Assembly: GCA_027487845.1 (NCBI GenBank)
Contig: JAIYCV010000030.1
Coordinates: forward strand, 1 to 64,000
Direction: 5' to 3'
DNA from: Flammeovirgaceae bacterium
Lineage (GTDB): Bacteria > Bacteroidota > Bacteroidia > Cytophagales > Cyclobacteriaceae
DNA length: 64,000 nt
Position numbers and translations under genes: made by a program. This document shows positions 57,501 to 64,000 of this stretch, in pieces. Numbering within the stretch: position 1 is the first letter of the stretch; each line of letters opens with the position of its first letter. The notes under the pieces were generated by a model. It was given only the letters and a program-made list of their open reading frames with translations, searched no databases and was not told the DNA's origin.

Positions 57501-59432
57501 AACAGTAACGGTAAGTTGGGTAGACGTGGCGGCTGTAACGGTGGCGCGGGTGGCACCAAAAACAACCACATTGTTGGCGGGGGTGGTGTTAAAGTTTGTG
57601 CCCGTGATGGTTACGGAGCTACCTGCTGGCCCTGAGATAGGGGCAAAAGTGATAATGGTGGGTGGAGCAACAAACTCCGATAAAGGCATTGCCCAAACGC
57701 CATTACGACTAGTGCCCGCAAATAAATTGCTGCCGCTCACGACCAGTGATTGAGCGGCATCGGCCAACCCCGTGTTCGCTGCCGTCCAGCTTTGTCCATT
57801 GTCAATTGACAGAAAGACACCTTCACTAGTACTTGCAAAAAGGTTGCCGCCATTAACAGCAATGGAATAAACAGACCAATCTGTCAAGCCAGTATTTGAC
57901 GCTGTCCAACTAACACCATCGTCAGTAGAAAGAAAAACACCACCACCAAAAGAACCAGCAAATAAATTGTTTCCAATATTGACAAAGGATTTCACATATG
58001 GGTTTGTCAACCCTAGGGCCGTCCAGATAACTCCACTACCTATTGGCAGACGATAAACCCCGTCACTAGTACCAGCATATATGAAGCTACCAATCGTGGC
58101 AATTGAATTGACCGAAACGATCGTTGGTAAACCAGCGTTCAAAGCCGTCCAGCTGGTTCCATTGTTGTACGAAACAAAGATGCCTCCATTAGTAGCCGCA
58201 TATAGGTTGCTGCCGCTTACGGCTAGAGATTTGACAAACTTTTGAGTTAAACCAGCGTTAATGGCATTCCAACTCGTACCGTTGTCGGTGGAGAAAAAAA
58301 CACCTCCACCATCAGTACCTGCGTAAAGATTACTACCGGTAATTACAAGCGAGCGCACATTGTTATTGGTCAAACCAGTGTTTATGGAAGTCCAGGTAGC
58401 TCCTTTATCAGTGGAACGAAAAATCCCATACCCCATACAAGCCGCAAATAGGTCGCTGCCACTAGATGCGAGATATTGGACATCGGTATTTACCAATCCA
58501 GTGTTTGCTTCCGACCAACTGATACCATTATCGATCGAAACGAAAATACCTCCATTGGTACTTGCGTATAGGTTGCTGCCACTCGCGGCAACAGAAACGA
58601 CAAACGTATTGGTCAAACCCGTGTTCACAGCTGTCCAAGTGATGCCATTATTGGTAGAACGAAAAATGCCTCCGTCTGGCGTACCTGCATACAAATTGCT
58701 GTTACTCACGGCTAGGGACTTAACCTGGTTGCTGCTCAATCCTGAATTCACGGATGCCCAATTGTTGCCATTATTGGTCGAGAGGAAGACACCTCCTCCA
58801 TTAGTACCCGCATACAGATTGCTTCCGCTCACGATGAGCGATGTTACGGCTGTGCTGCTCAATCCTGTGTTTACAGGCCGCCAGCTCGCTCCGCTATTGG
58901 AAGAAAGAAATACGCCACCTCCAAAAGTACCCGCAAAGAGGTCGGATCCAATTACAGCCAGCGATCCGATGAAGGCTTGAGTTAACCCTGTGTTAACTGC
59001 TGTCCAATTTGTTCCATTGTCGGTTGAACGAAAAACACCGTTAAAAGTACCTGCATAAATGTCACTGCCGCTCACCGCAAGGGTCGTCACCACAGTGTTG
59101 GATGGCAACCCGGTGTTTACGGCCGTCCAGTTTGAGCCATTGTTTGTGGAGAGAAAAACACCTCCGTCTGCACCTGCAAACAAATTTCCATTACTTACTG
59201 CAAACGAATTCACTGTATTAGATCCCAAACCCATATTCACGGCAGTCCAGCTGTTGCCGCTATTGGTCGAACGAAAAACTCCTGCACCATTAGTGCCGGC
59301 ATAGAGGTTACTACCATTTGCAAATAGGCTATTTGGCCTTCCACCAAACGGGCCGTTGGTCTGCGTCCATTGCGCTTGGAGGGCAATAGAAAGTAAAAAC
59401 AGAGTGAGCGTAAGCTGTAGTTTTGTTTTCAT
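54537..59432 (-). CDS. Giant type IX-secreted protein with three seven-repeat propeller blocks
   Basis: 1631 residues. Signal peptide (LQLTLTLFLLSIALQAQ), then 14 sortilin/BNR-like repeats of about 40 residues (GSNLYAGT-x-GGVF-x-ST-x-NG-x-W), two sets of seven; an IPT/TIG domain (ITFAPISGPAGSSVTITGTNF); seven FG-GAP repeats of about 55 residues with GDLDGDGKADL calcium loops; five MBG-like repeats of about 82 residues (SITFAALPAKTFGDASF…); an Ig-like segment; and a type A sorting domain from ISISPNPVEDILQV to KFIKK. It is exported and anchored by the type IX system and probably binds sugars or other surfaces. The DNA repeats are nearly identical and could vary by recombination. It lies exactly between the two 428-bp repeats. 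Confidence 0.88.
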   Translation of the reverse strand: MKTKLQLTLTLFLLSIALQAQWTQTNGPFGGRPNSLFANGSNLYAGTNGAGVFRSTNSGNSWTAVNMGLGSNTVNSFAVSNGNLFAGADGGVFLSTNNGSNWTAVNTGLPSNTVVTTLAVSGSDIYAGTFNGVFRSTDNGTNWTAVNTGLTQAFIGSLAVIGSDLFAGTFGGGVFLSSNSGASWRPVNTGLSSTAVTSLIVSGSNLYAGTNGGGVFLSTNNGNNWASVNSGLSSNQVKSLAVSNSNLYAGTPDGGIFRSTNNGITWTAVNTGLTNTFVVSVAASGSNLYASTNGGIFVSIDNGISWSEANTGLVNTDVQYLASSGSDLFAACMGYGIFRSTDKGATWTSINTGLTNNNVRSLVITGSNLYAGTDGGGVFFSTDNGTSWNAINAGLTQKFVKSLAVSGSNLYAATNGGIFVSYNNGTSWTALNAGLPTIVSVNSIATIGSFIYAGTSDGVYRLPIGSGVIWTALGLTNPYVKSFVNIGNNLFAGSFGGGVFLSTDDGVSWTASNTGLTDWSVYSIAVNGGNLFASTSEGVFLSIDNGQSWTAANTGLADAAQSLVVSGSNLFAGTSRNGVWAMPLSEFVAPPTIITFAPISGPAGSSVTITGTNFNTTPANNVVVFGATRATVTAATSTQLTVTVPAGATYAPITVLNTTTGLLAYSKSNFTPTFSPNKGIITAADFNPKVDFTAGANPWSVAIGDLDGDGKADLAVTNYSSNAVSVYRNTSSIGSINAASFAPKVDFTTGSGPFSASIGDLDGDGKPDLVVANRDNNTVSVFRNTSISGSITSASFAPKVDFTAGGSPISVSIGDLDGDGKADLAVPNLADNTISVYRNTSSSRSITNASFAPKVDFATGTQPIFVAMGDIDGDDLADLAVANYGSTTVSVYRNAGNSGSITTASFVPKVDFTTGVFPYSVSIGDLDGDGKADLVVANNGNATVSLYRNTSSSGAITTASFAAKVDLTTGDAPTFLAMGDLDGDSKVDLAVANRFSNTVSVIRNMSSSGSITASSFAAKVDFITGTQPIFVAINDLDGDGKADLAVANYGSNTVSVIRNNLVVSQSITFAALPAKTFGDANFAVLATASSGLPVTYSSSNTAVATIAGSTVTIVGGGTSTITASQAGNDFFAAAPNVTQTLTVNKATQSITFATFPTKTFGDASFTLSATASSGLPITYTSSNTSVATIAGSTVTIVGGGTSTITAGQAGNDSFAAAANVTQTLTVNKASQAITFAALPAKTFGDASFTLSATTSSGLPITYSFSNTAVATVSGNTVTVVGVGTSTITASQAGNDSFNSAANVTQTLTVNKASQTITFAALPAKTYGDASFTLSATTSSGLPINYTSSNTAVATISGNSVTIVGVGTSTITASQAGNDSFNSAANVTQTLTVNKANQTITFTPLADKTLGDAAFTLNGVASSNLALAFSTTSDKISISGTQVTLVKAGRTSIVASQAGNDSFNSATSVTQNFCIKPAKPTITTANNTGTVILTSNAATGNQWYLSGNAISGGINQSFSAIASGVYRVQVTLDDCVSEFSAEQPVVITGDIKQEAYISISPNPVEDILQVNGIIGEVKSTQLFDMTGRASLPLVLEKSNDHYQTSVAHLSPGVYLLRILLAESVAQVKFIKK

Positions 59433-59563
59433 ATTGGTTGGGTTGTGAGGCGCAAAATTTTACATTGATCAATGGTATGTTTTTTATTTTTTAGAATTGG
59501 AACAGAAGCGAATTTTATTGCAACTATTTATTGCCCATAACTTTCCCTGCATAAAATTTATGG

Positions 59564-60688
59564 TTAATAAGTAGGCATCCTGATATCAATCTCCTTTGCC
59601 CAAGCCAATATTCCACCTTTTAAATTATACAGATTAGTGAATTGTTGATTCTTCTCCAACCACTGGATAATATCTCCACTTCGTTTGCCACTTCGGCAAT
59701 GCACTACTACTTGCTTATCGCGAGAAATTTTGTCTACGTTAAATGGCACCTCGGCCATAGGGATCAGCTCGCCACCAATTTCACAAATATCATACTCATG
59801 TGGTTCGCGCACATCAATCAATTGAAAGTCTGCGTTGTTATCTTTCAGGTTTTTTAACTCTTGTACTGTTATTTCTTGCATATGCGAATGTTGATTTTTA
59901 TTCTCATAAATCCCACAAAAATCGTTATAATCTACCAGTTCTGAAATTGTTGCGCGCTGGTTTTTGTCAGCAATCGCGATTTTTAACGTTTCAAGAGTAA
60001 GACTGTCGAATAGTAAAAGCATCCCCGCCAAGGGTTCTGCAATGCTGGTAATTATTTTTATCGCTTCGTTGGCTTGCATGCTCCCAATAATGCCCGGAAG
60101 TACTCCTAGCACTCCGCCTTGTTCGCAATTGGGCACGCTGCCTTCTTCAGGTGGTGTTGGATAAAGATCACGATACGTAGGGCTGCCATGCCAATTAAAC
60201 ACGGCCACTTGGCCTTCGTAGCGGAAGACCGAACCATAGATGAGTGGTTTGCCTTGCAACACACTTACGTCATTGAGCAAATAACGGGTGGGAAAATTAT
60301 CGGAAGCATCAATGATCACATCAAACGGATGGGCGATTTCGAGCGCATTATGGGAAGTTAACTTGTCGGTGATAACAGTAAAATGAACGAATGGATTTAA
60401 TTGCTTCAATCTTTCTTTTGCGACTGCTGCTTTTGGTTTACCGATGTCGTTAGTCGTGAAAAGCACTTGCCGCTGTAAGTTTGATTCACTTATTAAGTCA
60501 AAGTCGGCAATGCCAATTTCCCCAACACCCGCTGCTGCCAGGTAAAGCAAAACAGGGCAACCTAATCCGCCCGCGCCCACCACAAGCACTTTTGCTTGCT
60601 TTAATTTTTGCTGAGCTTCTATACCAAAATTAGGTAGGGGAAGATGCCTGCTGTAGCGAAGGAGTTCGTGGTTAGATAAAAGAGACAC
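59564..60688 (-). CDS. ThiF/MoeB-type adenylyltransferase fused to rhodanese
   Basis: 374 residues from a GTG start, one base after the lhgO stop. Residues about 8-240 form the E1-like adenylyltransferase: VLVVGAGGLGCPVLLYLAAAG (nucleotide loop), DFDLISESNLQRQ (arginine finger region) and IDASDNFPTRYLLND. Residues about 270-374 form a rhodanese domain with cysteine in VHCRSGKRSG. Such fusions activate a small sulfur-carrier protein (MoaD/ThiS type) for molybdopterin, thiamine or thiolated tRNA. The usual zinc CxxC pairs are not seen. Its last 428 bases are repeated at 54031. Confidence 0.88.
   Translation of the reverse strand: MSLLSNHELLRYSRHLPLPNFGIEAQQKLKQAKVLVVGAGGLGCPVLLYLAAAGVGEIGIADFDLISESNLQRQVLFTTNDIGKPKAAVAKERLKQLNPFVHFTVITDKLTSHNALEIAHPFDVIIDASDNFPTRYLLNDVSVLQGKPLIYGSVFRYEGQVAVFNWHGSPTYRDLYPTPPEEGSVPNCEQGGVLGVLPGIIGSMQANEAIKIITSIAEPLAGMLLLFDSLTLETLKIAIADKNQRATISELVDYNDFCGIYENKNQHSHMQEITVQELKNLKDNNADFQLIDVREPHEYDICEIGGELIPMAEVPFNVDKISRDKQVVVHCRSGKRSGDIIQWLEKNQQFTNLYNLKGGILAWAKEIDIRMPTY
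59568..59995. repeat. 428-bp direct repeat, right copy
   Basis: Partner of 54031-54458, part of the full-length ThiF-rhodanese gene. Same orientation, so recombination between the copies would loop out a circle of about 5.5 kb with the giant gene. Confidence 0.85.
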
Positions 60689-60689
60689 A

Positions 60690-61883
60690 TTAAAAACGTT
60701 TCAACGCAATAGCCGCCACCGTTTCCCCGATGGCGAGTGATGAAGTGGCAGCCGGTGAGGGGGCGTTGCACACGTTGATTATGTTTGCTTCTTCCAATAT
60801 CAAAAAATCGTCCACCAAACCGCCATCACGGTCGCAAGCTTGCGCCCGCACGCCCGCGCCACCTTCTACCAAATCCTCTTCTTCAATTTCGGGTAGTAGC
60901 TTTTGTAACGCTTTGGTGAACGCAGCCTTAGAGAATGACCGGTGCATTTCCCCGAAGCCAGTTTTCCAATACTTGGCAGCCACTTTCTGGAAGCCCGGCC
61001 AGGCCAGCGTTTCCGCAAGTTCAGCCAAATTAATATCCGATTTTTTGTAGCCTTCCCGCCTGAAGGCGAGCACCGCATTAGGCCCGGCCTCGACTCCGCC
61101 TTTGGCCATTCGGGTAAAGTGAACGCCCAAAAATGGAAAGTTTGGATCTGGTACGGGGTAAATCAAATTCTTCACCAGGTATTCTTTCTCTTTCTTCAGC
61201 TTAAAATATTCTCCCCGAAAGGGGATTATTTTGTAGTTGACCTTTTCGCGGGTCATGGAAGTAACTTTATCTGAATATAAACCCGCGCAATTGATGACCA
61301 GTTTGGCTGTATAGCTACTCTTTTCGGTAACAACGGTGGATTGATTGTTTATCGTTGTTATGGAAACAACTTTCTCGTTGAGCTTAATTTCCGCGCCAAG
61401 CGCCACTAACAATTCTCCGTATTTTAAGGCCACCAACTTGTAATCAACAATCCCAGTTTGTGGCACGAAGATTCCTTTCATACCATTTACATGAGGTTCA
61501 ATTTCCTTCAATTCGCCTTGCGATAGCTTTCTAAGATTGGCGAGTCCATTTTGTTGGCCACGTACAAACAAATTATCTAACAATGGCAACTCCACTTCGC
61601 TTGTGGCTACCACCACTTTTCCGCAGAGTTCAAAGGGGATTTCGTTTTCTTTGCAGAAATCGAGCAGTAAATGATATCCTTTTATACAATTGATAGCTTT
61701 TAAACTTCCTGGCTTATAGTAAAGTCCTGAATGGATTACCCCGCTATTGTTTCCGGTCTGATGTTTAGCTAATTCACTTTCTTTTTCGAGAAGAATAAGC
61801 GTTAGGTGGGGATTTGCTTGTTTGAGTTTTAAGGCCGTAGCAAGCCCAACAATTCCGCCCCCGATGATGAGAATATCTGTCAT
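60690..61883 (-). CDS. lhgO: L-2-hydroxyglutarate oxidase
   Basis: 397 residues, DAO-type FAD enzyme. ILIIGGGIVGLATALKL is the dinucleotide fold, followed by KHQTGNNSGVIHSGLYYKPGS, which with NCAGLYSDKV and the C-terminal CNAPSPAATSSLAIGE is diagnostic of LhgO. It oxidises L-2-hydroxyglutarate to 2-oxoglutarate and passes electrons to the membrane quinone pool. Followed by the ThiF-rhodanese gene with one base between. Confidence 0.92.
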   Translation of the reverse strand: MTDILIIGGGIVGLATALKLKQANPHLTLILLEKESELAKHQTGNNSGVIHSGLYYKPGSLKAINCIKGYHLLLDFCKENEIPFELCGKVVVATSEVELPLLDNLFVRGQQNGLANLRKLSQGELKEIEPHVNGMKGIFVPQTGIVDYKLVALKYGELLVALGAEIKLNEKVVSITTINNQSTVVTEKSSYTAKLVINCAGLYSDKVTSMTREKVNYKIIPFRGEYFKLKKEKEYLVKNLIYPVPDPNFPFLGVHFTRMAKGGVEAGPNAVLAFRREGYKKSDINLAELAETLAWPGFQKVAAKYWKTGFGEMHRSFSKAAFTKALQKLLPEIEEEDLVEGGAGVRAQACDRDGGLVDDFLILEEANIINVCNAPSPAATSSLAIGETVAAIALKRF

Positions 61884-61977
61884 TTATTTCCTTTTAAGCT
61901 GAGCTGTTAACAGTAAGACATGAAATAGTTTTTCTGAGAATATTTAAGATGCGAACATACGCTACAAGTTTGATTCG

Positions 61978-62832
61978 TCAAACCTTCATAGGTCGAATCC
62001 TCACATTTTGGTTCGCCTCCACCATTACAAGATAATTCTTTGGAATCAACGTCCATTCTTTTCCATCGGTGAGTTTTTCAGATACAATCAGAACAGCGTG
62101 ATCATCATCTTCAGGTGCTTCTAATCGGGTTACACCATCTTCCACCACATACCTGTTGCCTTCTGAGTGATAAAGGGTGAGTGCTTCTTCGGTGGCATTA
62201 GAAACATATCGGGTACCTACCATAAACTCGCCATCGGTTACCACCATATTTAGAAATGCAGCCTCTTTTATCCCGACTTCAAGCATAATTGAAGTTAGAA
62301 ATCGGTACGTATTTTCCAATGAATCGGCAACAGAATCAGACGTAACTTTTTGGTGATTGTTTTGCAAATAGTTGATAAAGTAAGCAAAGATGTGTTCCGA
62401 ATCCGTTTGTCCTTTTATCCAGTTGTAGAGTTCGTCCGACAGTGGCTCACGAAGTTTTCTTTTTATCAGGTTAAAATTCTCTACACCTCCGTTGTGTGCC
62501 ATAAGCAAGTTTTTATATTGGAAGGGATGACAGTTTGATTCGGAAACTTCGCCCACGCTGGCCGCCCTTACATGTGCTACCAGGCAGTCGGTTTTTATTC
62601 TGGGCGCTAGATTCCTTAAGTTTCTATTGTTCCAGGCTGGGCTTACCGATACAAAGGTGGCAGGCTCTGGGCTGAGCTCCTTAGAATACCAACCAATGCC
62701 AAAACCATCGCCATTCAGAGGTTCTTCTATTTCTTTCGCGTTGGTACTTTGGTTGATGAGCGAATTTTTTGGTTGATAAAGCAATTCGTCTATCAAAATT
62801 GGAGTACCCTTGTAAGCCATTAGTCTGCACAT
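61978..62832 (-). CDS. Class II glutamine amidotransferase (YafJ/EgtC-like)
   Basis: 284 residues. The catalytic cysteine is C2 (MCRLMAYKG) after removal of the initiator; HVRAASVGEVSESNCHPFQY and MAHNGGVENF are the glutaminase-site motifs. There is no synthetase domain, as in the stand-alone YafJ group and EgtC. EgtC cleaves a gamma-glutamyl bond in ergothioneine synthesis, but no Egt neighbours are here. Precise substrate unknown. Confidence 0.85.
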   Translation of the reverse strand: MCRLMAYKGTPILIDELLYQPKNSLINQSTNAKEIEEPLNGDGFGIGWYSKELSPEPATFVSVSPAWNNRNLRNLAPRIKTDCLVAHVRAASVGEVSESNCHPFQYKNLLMAHNGGVENFNLIKRKLREPLSDELYNWIKGQTDSEHIFAYFINYLQNNHQKVTSDSVADSLENTYRFLTSIMLEVGIKEAAFLNMVVTDGEFMVGTRYVSNATEEALTLYHSEGNRYVVEDGVTRLEAPEDDDHAVLIVSEKLTDGKEWTLIPKNYLVMVEANQNVRIRPMKV

Positions 62833-62978
62833 AACTTTTAAAATTTAAGAAAAGATACTAAAAACCCGTTGATAGGCTAAAATTATCGTTCGGTAAAGCT
62901 GGTCGCAATAATTACATTTGTAGCTAAATCCAGTCAAAATTCAATTAAAACCATTACTTTAGGAATTAGAAATAGTGA

Positions 62979-63506
62979 ATGAAAAGTAAGATCAAATTAT
63001 CAGTTATCTTGAAAAGTGTTCTTCTGAGCGTTTTTCTATTGGCAAGCAGCGTTGGCAACGCACAGGATACCAAGCTTCAAGGAATATTTATTTATAGCTT
63101 CACACGCTATGTGCAATGGCCGGATGAGTTTAATCAAGGCGATTTCGTAATCACCATAATTGGGGATTCCCCAATGGTTGCCGAGCTTCAAAGTCTGGCA
63201 GAAAAGAAAAAAGTGGACGGGCGTGCCATAAAATTGGTAAAGGCAAATTCAGTTGCTGAAATCAAGAAATGCAATATTTTGTTTTTACCCGACACTCAAT
63301 CACACCTGCTGGCATCGGCTCTCAGTCATGTAACTGATTGGCCTACGCTCGTGGTAACTCAGCAAGAGGGCTTAGGTAAGAAGGGTAGTTGTATCAATTT
63401 TATTACGAAAGAAGGTAATCTTGCTTTTGAAATGAATATGGCAGCAATAGCTAAACATCAGCTGAAGGTATTTGCCGAATTGACAAGACGAGCAATCGTG
63501 ATTTAA
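62979..63506 (+). CDS. YfiR-family periplasmic protein
   Basis: 175 residues with a signal peptide (ILKSVLLSVFLLASSVGNAQ). DTKLQGIFIYSFTRYVQWPDE is the YfiR opening, and the end NLAFEMNMAAIAKHQLKVFAELTRRA is conserved. In Pseudomonas YfiR restrains a diguanylate cyclase; in Bacteroidota it usually precedes a membrane histidine kinase, as it seems to here, so it may gate the sensor encoded 44 bases downstream. Confidence 0.87.
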   Translation: MKSKIKLSVILKSVLLSVFLLASSVGNAQDTKLQGIFIYSFTRYVQWPDEFNQGDFVITIIGDSPMVAELQSLAEKKKVDGRAIKLVKANSVAEIKKCNILFLPDTQSHLLASALSHVTDWPTLVVTQQEGLGKKGSCINFITKEGNLAFEMNMAAIAKHQLKVFAELTRRAIVI

Positions 63507-63550
63507 AAGGATAACTTGATTTTGAATATTTTTTGAAAAACAGCATTCGT

Positions 63551-64000
63551 ATGAATAAAATGAAGCTAAGCGTAGGTAATAAAATATTTGGAGGCTTTCT
63601 TATTTTGATTGCGCTCTTCATAATCAATGCGCTCATTATCCTTAGAAAAGGATACACGATTGACGAGGCGGTAAGTTTTTCAGCAGAAGTGGCCAGGCCT
63701 TCAAAAGAGGCCATTAGTGAATTTAGCTTGGTGGTAACGCAATCAAAAATGTTGATTACGAACTGGGTGTATTTACAGACGAATAAAGAAGATCGCGAGT
63801 CGCTGCGCAACATCATATCATTTACTTACCCGCAATTAAAAGAAAAACTTCAAAAGCTGGCGGTAAAGTGGAATGATAAAGATCAACAACAAAAGCTAGA
63901 TACGGTTTTTATCAAGTTTGATCAAATGATTGCGAGTGCCGATGAGAACATTCTTCAGAAACTGAACACATTTGAAGATTTTGAAAATCCGCTTACCAAA
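63551..64000 (+). CDS. Membrane sensor protein, N-terminal part (cut by window end)
   Basis: The first 150 codons of a gene that runs off the window. MNKMKLSVGNKIFGGFLILIALFIINALIIL is a cytoplasmic start and first membrane helix; residues about 40-150 are a charged helical periplasmic domain (SKMLITNWVYLQTNKEDRESLRNI… FDQMIASADENIL) like 4HB/HAMP-linked sensors. It probably continues into HAMP and histidine kinase domains; this part is not visible. The pairing with YfiR supports it. Confidence 0.6.
   Translation, partial: MNKMKLSVGNKIFGGFLILIALFIINALIILRKGYTIDEAVSFSAEVARPSKEAISEFSLVVTQSKMLITNWVYLQTNKEDRESLRNIISFTYPQLKEKLQKLAVKWNDKDQQQKLDTVFIKFDQMIASADENILQKLNTFEDFENPLTK

Noticed and set aside
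56851-59304. Long plus-strand open frames opposite the giant gene
   Set aside because: They are antisense shadows of the repeat-rich minus-strand gene; their compositions are low complexity and repeat with the same period.
54027-59995. Composite transposon
   Set aside because: The flanking repeats are parts of a metabolic gene, with no transposase, terminal inverted repeats or target-site duplication.

Overview
The window looks like chromosome from a member of the Bacteroidota, most likely the Cytophagales. Reasons: type IX secretion C-terminal sorting domains (types A and B) on giant surface proteins, Bacteroidota-only families (DUF5686 with a carboxypeptidase-like regulatory domain, DUF5777, YfiR next to a sensor protein), TTTG/TAnnTTTG-type promoters, few Shine-Dalgarno sites and moderate GC. 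No phage, insertion sequence or CRISPR array was seen.

Layout. 0-6.7 kb: a leftward run of LacI-type regulator, ABC ATPase and permease, DNA photolyase, SRPBCC protein, carotenoid hydroxylase (CrtZ), CrtYcd-type lycopene cyclase and a fatty-acid 2-hydroxylase-like membrane enzyme, read as a light/pigment and membrane-lipid locus. 6.7-11.1 kb: YdeI-like protein, gamma-glutamyltransferase-like enzyme with a 17-base homopolymer in its frame, small lipoprotein, MHS-type transporter. 11.2-15.4 kb: tRNA-Pro with the rare anticodon AGG, its terminator, a 1066-aa type IX-secreted protein and an outer-membrane barrel.

15.6-24.4 kb is the most distinctive part: one rightward cassette with a good promoter. 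It encodes a GT-B transferase, an SpsF-like cytidylyltransferase, a transketolase split into two genes, a GSA-aminomutase-like PLP enzyme, an SDR, a KdsC-like phosphatase, a NeuB-type synthase without its SAF domain, a membrane di-iron hydroxylase and an SMR transporter. The set fits synthesis, CMP activation and transfer of an unusual nonulosonic-type acid whose precursor is built by transketolase and transamination. Next to it lies a divergent pair of phosphonate-type enzymes (PhnZ-like, PhnX-like).

25.8-38.8 kb: Prc-type protease, surface protein, an EmrAB/TolC-like efflux operon divergent from its probable MarR repressor with clear palindromic operators, CHY zinc-finger protein, GH1 glycosidase, TrmH-type methyltransferase, YdcF-like protein and an Omp85-like barrel. 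39-45 kb: DUF5686 protein and the core translation block thrS-infC-rpmI-rplT. 45-49 kb: surface or periplasmic proteins, a cytochrome-like lipoprotein, a barrel fragment and a decayed spacer. 49-54 kb: SRPBCC, sodium symporter, OsmC, O-succinylhomoserine sulfhydrylase, endonuclease III.

54-62 kb: a 1631-aa type IX-secreted multi-propeller protein sits between two gap-free 428-bp direct copies of the 3' end of a ThiF-rhodanese gene, a structure expected from single-crossover insertion or segmental duplication. L-2-hydroxyglutarate oxidase, a class II glutamine amidotransferase, YfiR and the start of a membrane sensor close the window. All functions come from reading the sequence and family knowledge; no database search was run.
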